Shown piece after piece: positions 63,879 to 64,000 of a stretch of 64,000 bases of DNA. The translations under genes and the position numbers were made by a program. The notes under the pieces are model-generated. The model saw only the letters and a program-made list of their open reading frames with translations. It was not told where the DNA came from and did not search any database. Source of the stretch: Reticulitermes speratus (Eukaryota; Arthropoda; Insecta; Blattodea; Rhinotermitidae); NCBI GenBank assembly GCA_021186555.1, contig JAJKFL010000006.1, forward strand, positions 41,832,705 through 41,896,704, read 5' to 3'. Numbering within the stretch: position 1 is the stretch's first letter; each line of letters opens with the position of its first letter.

Positions 63879-64000
63879 CATACTCTGTATTGTCTTGCAT
63901 AACTTTCGTATTAAAAATTTGTCGTGAAAGTAGCCTAATAGGGCTAGATGAATCGGCCCTTTGTATGAAGCAACAAGTACACCTTCATTATGATACAGGT

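Overview
The window looks like intergenic or intronic DNA from a large, AT-rich animal genome. It is most likely an arthropod, probably an insect with a repeat-bloated genome such as a cockroach, termite or stick insect. That assignment is inference. It rests on the mix of repeats: tRNA-derived SINEs with clear Pol III B boxes, 5'-truncated non-LTR retrotransposons with microsatellite tails, mariner, Harbinger-like and Tigger-like DNA transposons, and Penelope-type hammerhead motifs. I recognise no intact host protein gene, rRNA gene or true tRNA gene. All long open frames are explained by low-complexity DNA or by decayed transposons.

The most striking content is about 35 hammerhead-ribozyme-like motifs spread over both strands from position 184 to 63305. 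Each has the core CTGANGA, a short stem II, then GAAA, a tiny self-complementary stem III (such as ACACGTGT, ACATGT or ACGCGT), a cleavage-type GTA/GTC/GTT, and flanks that pair as stem I. Roughly a dozen keep an essentially complete core and stem set. Many sit in head-to-head inverted pairs. These make nearly perfect hairpins with arms of up to about 230 bp at 28092-28658. Two loci (26723-27735 and 59935-61108) have one hairpin nested inside the loop of another. A shared end signature (GCATTTGTTGGT followed by TGCACGGTG) marks their borders. No reverse transcriptase of Penelope type is present, so these are non-autonomous.

Layout. 0-7 kb: a hammerhead inverted pair, a Tigger-like MITE, a LINE-B fragment and a foldback; a possible minus-strand promoter and first exon lies near 6.85-7.04 kb. 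8-23 kb: scattered SINE, LINE and a 500-bp dispersed repeat. 24.0-25.2 kb: a 7-bp-period satellite that keeps several frames open. 25.5-29.4 kb: the dense hammerhead cluster, with two SINEs inserted into hammerhead elements. 30-37 kb: SINEs, a MADF-bearing Harbinger-like remnant and two deleted mariner copies. 37.6-40.3 kb: tandem repeats, then a SINE concatemer with six poly(A)-separated bodies inside another SINE. 41-48 kb: LINE, SINE and MITE nests and several single hammerheads. 48.95-50.16 kb: a 40-bp palindrome-rich satellite. 51-59.6 kb: chimeric SINE, LINE-in-LINE nest, Jockey-type fragments and palindromic mariner MITEs. 59.8-61.1 kb: the second nested hammerhead cluster. 61.3-62.2 kb: the longest LINE-A copy, with the reverse transcriptase YADD motif. 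62.8-64 kb: a SINE, an intact-looking hammerhead and a 52-bp tandem repeat.

There is no operon-like cooperation here. The functional relations are parasitic: SINEs probably use LINE machinery (target-site duplications of 8-15 bp are visible at many copies), deleted mariner and Harbinger copies depend on transposase made elsewhere, and the hammerhead elements presumably depend on a trans-acting retroelement.
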